Below are positions 6,915 to 9,870 of a DNA stretch of 9,870 nucleotides, in pieces (within the stretch, counting starts at the first letter, position 1; every line of letters starts with the position of its first letter). The position numbers and the translations under genes are program-made. This DNA comes from Planctomycetota bacterium (lineage in GTDB: Bacteria; Planctomycetota; UBA8108; UBA1146; JAJFFE01): the NCBI GenBank assembly GCA_020425835.1, contig JAGQRC010000074.1:1-9870 (forward strand). The letters are read 5' to 3'. The notes below the pieces were generated by a model, which was not told the origin of the DNA, made no database searches, and saw only the letters and a list, made by a program, of their open reading frames with translations.

Positions 6915-7938
6915 GGACAACCTCGAGCTGGTCCCGTTCCCGACCGAGCTGTCTCGGATCTACGGCCCGATCGAAGCCGACATGGCGGCGCTCAATCGCT
7001 ATCTGCGCGATGAGTTCCGTTCGAACGAGCCGTTCGTCGGTGAGCTGCTCGGTCACATCGCCCAGTTCCGAGGAAAGCAGATCCGCCCCGCGTGCACGTT
7101 CCTGGCGTTGCGCGCCTTCGGGGATGATCCGCTGCGTCGTCAACCCGTGTCGCTCGACGCCGTCAAGTGTGGCGGAGTGATCGAGCTCATCCACACCGCG
7201 ACGCTGGTGCACGACGATCTGCTCGACGACGCCACGATCCGACGCCGCGTGGAGACCGTGAACCGACGCTGGGGCGATCGCGCCGCGGTGTTGCTGGGGG
7301 ACTTCATCTACTCGCGCGGTTTCAGCATCTCCACCGAGGTGCCCGGGGTCTCCCGGATCCTCGCCGACACCACGCACATGATCTGTGAGGGCGAGCTGCT
7401 CCAGGTGGGTTCGGCGTTCGACGTCGATCTCACCGAGGATCGTTACTACGAGATCATTCGCAAGAAGACGGCGATCCTCTACGGCATGGCCTGCCGGGTC
7501 GGCGCGATGCTCGCGGGCGCCAGTCGCGAGGACCAGATGCGGATGGAGGAGTTCGGGACATCGATCGGCATGGCGTTCCAGATCGCCGACGACGCGCTCG
7601 ATCTGATCGGCGACGAGAAGATCGTCGGGAAGTCCCTCGGGACCGATCTCAAGAAGGGGAAGCTCACGCTGCCGATCATTCGGCTCCGCGACCAGCTGCT
7701 GACCGCGGGGGGCGGCAAGGGGCAGGAGTTGCTCTGGCTGCTCGAGCATCCTCAGGAGATGGGGACCCAGCGACGCATCTCGAAGATGCTCGGCGACACG
7801 GATGTGCTGTCGGAGGTCCAGGCGACCGCGACCTCGTTCATCGAGAGCGCGATCGCCTTGCTCGATGGCCTCGGTGACAATCCGATCCGCGCATCGTTCG
7901 AGGAGCTCGCGCGGTTCGTGCTCAGCCGCGAACTGTGA
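6907..7938 (+). CDS. Long-chain polyprenyl diphosphate synthase (IspB/HepT type)
   Basis: A trans-prenyltransferase that adds isopentenyl diphosphate units to an allylic primer. The likely product is the side chain of menaquinone or ubiquinone. The 343 residues include GKQIRP (56-61), the first Asp-rich motif DDLLDD (103-108) followed by RRR (112-114), Lys187-Thr188, the second Asp-rich motif DDALD (228-232), and [12 protein letters not shown] (245-256). The fifth residue before the first Asp motif is Ala98, not a bulky aromatic, which from known family rules points to a long product. The exact chain length cannot be read. The start ATG overlaps the end of ald and has GAGG about nine bases upstream inside ald, suggesting translational coupling. 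A TTG five codons earlier lacks a comparable binding site. Octaprenyl, heptaprenyl or solanesyl synthase are all possible names. Confidence 0.95.
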   Translation: MAEDNLELVPFPTELSRIYGPIEADMAALNRYLRDEFRSNEPFVGELLGHIAQFRGKQIRPACTFLALRAFGDDPLRRQPVSLDAVKCGGVIELIHTATLVHDDLLDDATIRRRVETVNRRWGDRAAVLLGDFIYSRGFSISTEVPGVSRILADTTHMICEGELLQVGSAFDVDLTEDRYYEIIRKKTAILYGMACRVGAMLAGASREDQMRMEEFGTSIGMAFQIADDALDLIGDEKIVGKSLGTDLKKGKLTLPIIRLRDQLLTAGGGKGQELLWLLEHPQEMGTQRRISKMLGDTDVLSEVQATATSFIESAIALLDGLGDNPIRASFEELARFVLSREL

Positions 7939-8062
7939 CCTGCGCGCGGGACCCTCGCGTCGCTCGGGCCGTCGGGACGCGTTCGATCCGTGGAGGCCGA
8001 CGGGTGGACTCGGTCGGCGTGCGCTGCCGCTGTTCCTTCGGTTTCGCTGGAGAGACGTCGTC

Positions 8063-8566
8063 ATGACCGATCGCGATGCTTCCGACCTCACCCACCTCGA
8101 CGAGCAGGGGCGCGCCCGGATGGTCGATGTCGGCGAGAAGGCGGTCACCCGCCGCCGCGCGGTCGCGTCGGGCCGGCTGCGCCTGCGACCCGCGACCCTC
8201 GCCCGCATTCGGGAGGGGGCGGCGGAGAAGGGGGATGTCCTGGCCGTCGCGCGCATCGCCGGGATCCAGGCGGCCAAGGAGACGGCGCGCTGGATCCCGC
8301 TCTGTCACCCGCTTCCCCTCGACTCGGTCGAGATCCACTTCGACGAGATCGACGACACCACGCTGTCGGTGCGAGCCGAGGCGCGCACGAGCGGTCGAAC
8401 GGGCGTCGAGATGGAAGCGCTGACCGCCGTGTCCGCGGCGCTTCTGACCGTTTACGACATGGTCAAAGCGATCGATCGCGGTATGGTGATCGAACGAGTC
8501 CAACTGGAGGAGAAGGAAGGCGGCCGGAGCGGCCGCTGGCTTCGCGAGAACGATGCGGGCGAGTGA
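8063..8566 (+). CDS. moaC: Cyclic pyranopterin monophosphate synthase
   Basis: Acting after the radical-SAM enzyme MoaA, this protein converts the cyclised GTP intermediate to cyclic pyranopterin monophosphate in molybdenum cofactor synthesis. The 167 residues cover the full family: [19 protein letters not shown] (11-29), [19 protein letters not shown] (56-74) with Lys56, IPLCHPLPL (78-86), [14 protein letters not shown] (111-124), and [13 protein letters not shown] (129-141) with catalytic Asp132 and Lys135. The last family motif appears as GGRSG (153-157), usually GGKSG. The ATG at 8063 has GGAGA nine bases upstream. It sits 124 bases after the prenyl synthase, with no gene between them. 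No other molybdenum cofactor genes occur in the window, so the rest of the pathway must lie elsewhere. MoaC fused to other domains is known, but this is a stand-alone form. Confidence 0.97.
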   Translation: MTDRDASDLTHLDEQGRARMVDVGEKAVTRRRAVASGRLRLRPATLARIREGAAEKGDVLAVARIAGIQAAKETARWIPLCHPLPLDSVEIHFDEIDDTTLSVRAEARTSGRTGVEMEALTAVSAALLTVYDMVKAIDRGMVIERVQLEEKEGGRSGRWLRENDAGE

Positions 8567-8593
8567 GCGTCGCGCGGGAAGTGAGGATCGATC

Positions 8594-9451
8594 ATGGCCG
8601 AGATCATCGACGGGAAGCGCATCGCGCTCGAGTGCCGTAAGGCGCTGAAGTCACGGGTCGCCGAGTTCACCGAGAAGAAGGGCTACCCGCCCGGACTCGG
8701 CGTCATTCTCGTCGGCGAGGATCCAGCCTCGGCCGTCTACGTTCGCAACAAGGAGCTGGCGTGCGAGAAGGCGGGCATTGCGAGTTTCCACACTTCGCTG
8801 CCCGCCACCGCGAGCCCCGCCGAGGTCGAGGCGGTCATCGATCGATTCAACGCCGATCCCCATTGCCACGGCATCCTGCTCCAGCTCCCGCTGCCGAAGG
8901 GGATCGACTCGGATGCGATGCTGCGCCGGATCCGACCCGAGAAGGACGCTGACGGGTTCCATCCGATGAGCGCCGGGCTGTTGGCCATCGGCCAGCCGGA
9001 GTTCGTGCCCTGCACGCCGAAGGGGTGCATGGTGTTGCTCGAGCGCACGGGTATCGAGCTCAAGGGCAAGAACGCGGTGGTCGTCGGCCGATCGAACATC
9101 GTCGGCAAGCCGGTCGCGCAGCTCCTCCTCGCGCAGCACTGCACCGTCACCATTTGCCACTCGCGCACGCGCGATCTGGCGGGTGAGGTCGCCCGTGGCG
9201 ACATCGTCGTCGCAGCGGTCGGTGTCCCCGAGATGGTCAAGGGCGATTGGATCCAGAAGGGCGCCGTGGTCATCGACGTCGGCATCAACCGTCGCGAGGA
9301 CGGTTCGCTGTGCGGTGACGTCGAGTTCGACATCGCTCGTGAGCGCGCGTCCTGGATCACGCCCGTTCCCGGAGGCGTGGGACCGATGACGGTGGCGATG
9401 TTGCTCGAGAACACCGTCGATGGCGCGTATCGCTACGATCCGATCGCGTGA
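8594..9451 (+). CDS. folD: Bifunctional methylenetetrahydrofolate dehydrogenase/cyclohydrolase
   Basis: A bifunctional enzyme that oxidises 5,10-methylene-tetrahydrofolate with NADP and hydrolyses the methenyl product to 10-formyl-tetrahydrofolate, supplying purine and formyl-methionine synthesis. The 285 residues match the normal length. [14 protein letters not shown] (49-62) carries catalytic Lys53. [12 protein letters not shown] (94-105) and KDADGFHP (117-124) with Asp120 line the folate site. [14 protein letters not shown] (165-178) is the dinucleotide-binding signature, and [10 protein letters not shown] (257-266) is the closing signature. The start at 8594 has GAGG seven bases upstream and lies 27 bases past moaC. 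mutL begins 13 bases after its stop, so moaC, folD and mutL are probably co-transcribed. No unusual residue was noticed. Confidence 0.98.
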   Translation: MAEIIDGKRIALECRKALKSRVAEFTEKKGYPPGLGVILVGEDPASAVYVRNKELACEKAGIASFHTSLPATASPAEVEAVIDRFNADPHCHGILLQLPLPKGIDSDAMLRRIRPEKDADGFHPMSAGLLAIGQPEFVPCTPKGCMVLLERTGIELKGKNAVVVGRSNIVGKPVAQLLLAQHCTVTICHSRTRDLAGEVARGDIVVAAVGVPEMVKGDWIQKGAVVIDVGINRREDGSLCGDVEFDIARERASWITPVPGGVGPMTVAMLLENTVDGAYRYDPIA

Positions 9452-9464
9452 TGGAACGTGTCGT

Positions 9465-9870
9465 ATGATCGCTCCCGCTCGACGGATTCGGCAGCTTCCC
9501 CCGCACCTCGTGAACCAGATTGCGGCGGGGGAGGTGATCGAGCGACCGGCATCCGTGGTGAAGGAGCTCGTCGAGAACTCCCTCGATGCGGGTGCGGTCG
9601 AGGTGACCGTCGAGCTCGAAGAGGGTGGCAAACGACTGATCCGCGTCACGGATGACGGGATCGGCATCCCGCCCGACGACCTCGACCTCGCCCTCGCGAG
9701 CCACGCCACGTCGAAGATCCGTGAGGAGAGCGATCTCCACACGATCGTCACCTTGGGTTTCCGCGGCGAGGCGCTCGCGAGCATCGCGAGCATCAGCGAG
9801 GTCGACCTCCATTCCCGCCCCGCGACCTCCGAGGAGAGCGGCCGACGCGTCGCGCGCGACGGTCGCGTCG
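9465..9870 (+). CDS. mutL: DNA mismatch repair protein MutL, N-terminal part
   Basis: The gene runs off the right edge; 135 residues of a protein usually around 600 long are visible. MutL couples mismatch recognition by MutS to downstream repair. The visible part is the GHKL ATPase domain: [20 protein letters not shown] (15-34) ending in catalytic Glu34, Asn38 in ENSLDAGA binding magnesium, DDGIGI (63-68), ATSK (81-84) and GFRGEAL (98-104). All key ATPase residues are intact. The ATG at 9465 gives the normal N terminus. Its binding site is weak (GGAA about eight bases upstream). An ATG at 9451 overlapping the folD stop opens only a five-codon frame, so it is not the start, though re-initiation from folD is plausible. 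Whether the C-terminal endonuclease motif is present cannot be seen here. Confidence 0.97.
   Translation, partial: MIAPARRIRQLPPHLVNQIAAGEVIERPASVVKELVENSLDAGAVEVTVELEEGGKRLIRVTDDGIGIPPDDLDLALASHATSKIREESDLHTIVTLGFRGEALASIASISEVDLHSRPATSEESGRRVARDGRV

Noticed and set aside
5652..8277. Long minus-strand frames (399 and 472 codons) opposite ald, the prenyl synthase and moaC
   Set aside because: The plus-strand genes are unmistakable family members. The opposite frames show only composition-driven Arg/Asp/His-rich sequence.
8517..8540. Inverted CGGCCG repeats near the end of moaC
   Set aside because: They encode the conserved GGRSG motif, so coding constraint explains them.
9451..9468. ATG at 9451 overlapping the folD stop as the mutL start
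   Set aside because: It opens only five codons before a stop. The frame from 9465 gives the conserved MutL N terminus.

Overview
This window comes from a GC-rich bacterium and is mostly housekeeping genes, with one large secreted accessory protein at the left end. The secreted protein ends in a dockerin-like pair of calcium loops followed by a short Pro-rich tail whose last residue is Cys. From general knowledge, that tail style is common in Planctomycetota and a few other GC-rich environmental lineages, so I lean that way. No rRNA or other strong marker is present, so the assignment is weak.

Layout. Bases 1-291 hold no supportable gene but contain a strong hairpin (234-259) just past the end of the first gene. 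Bases 292-2409 (minus) encode a 705-residue exported protein: signal peptide, beta-propeller-like repeats, a fibronectin-III-like domain, more propeller-like repeats, and a dockerin. Bases 2410-3083 are a 674-base gap rich in predicted RNA structure. It holds a candidate minus-strand promoter at 2956-2984, which would give the secreted-protein gene a leader of about 540 nt. Bases 3084-5122 (minus) carry nadD then asnS, 122 bases apart. Bases 5123-5786 are a gene-free gap between divergently transcribed genes. Bases 5787-9870 (plus) carry five genes: alanine dehydrogenase, a long-chain polyprenyl diphosphate synthase (overlapping the previous gene by 8 bases), moaC, folD and the start of mutL, which runs off the right edge.

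How the genes relate. The plus-strand series is a tightly packed, probably co-transcribed set of unrelated core functions: alanine/pyruvate interconversion, quinone side-chain synthesis, molybdenum cofactor synthesis, one-carbon folate metabolism and mismatch repair. nadD supplies NAD, which alanine dehydrogenase uses, but I do not claim a functional link from proximity. The secreted dockerin protein stands apart in function and has its own signals.

I found no clear undescribed system. The stretch most worth a second look is the structured leader at 2410-2984, which combines a promoter-like pair, a four-tract G-quadruplex motif, back-to-back hairpins and a stem touching the ribosome binding site. 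Next is the dockerin protein with its terminal Cys.
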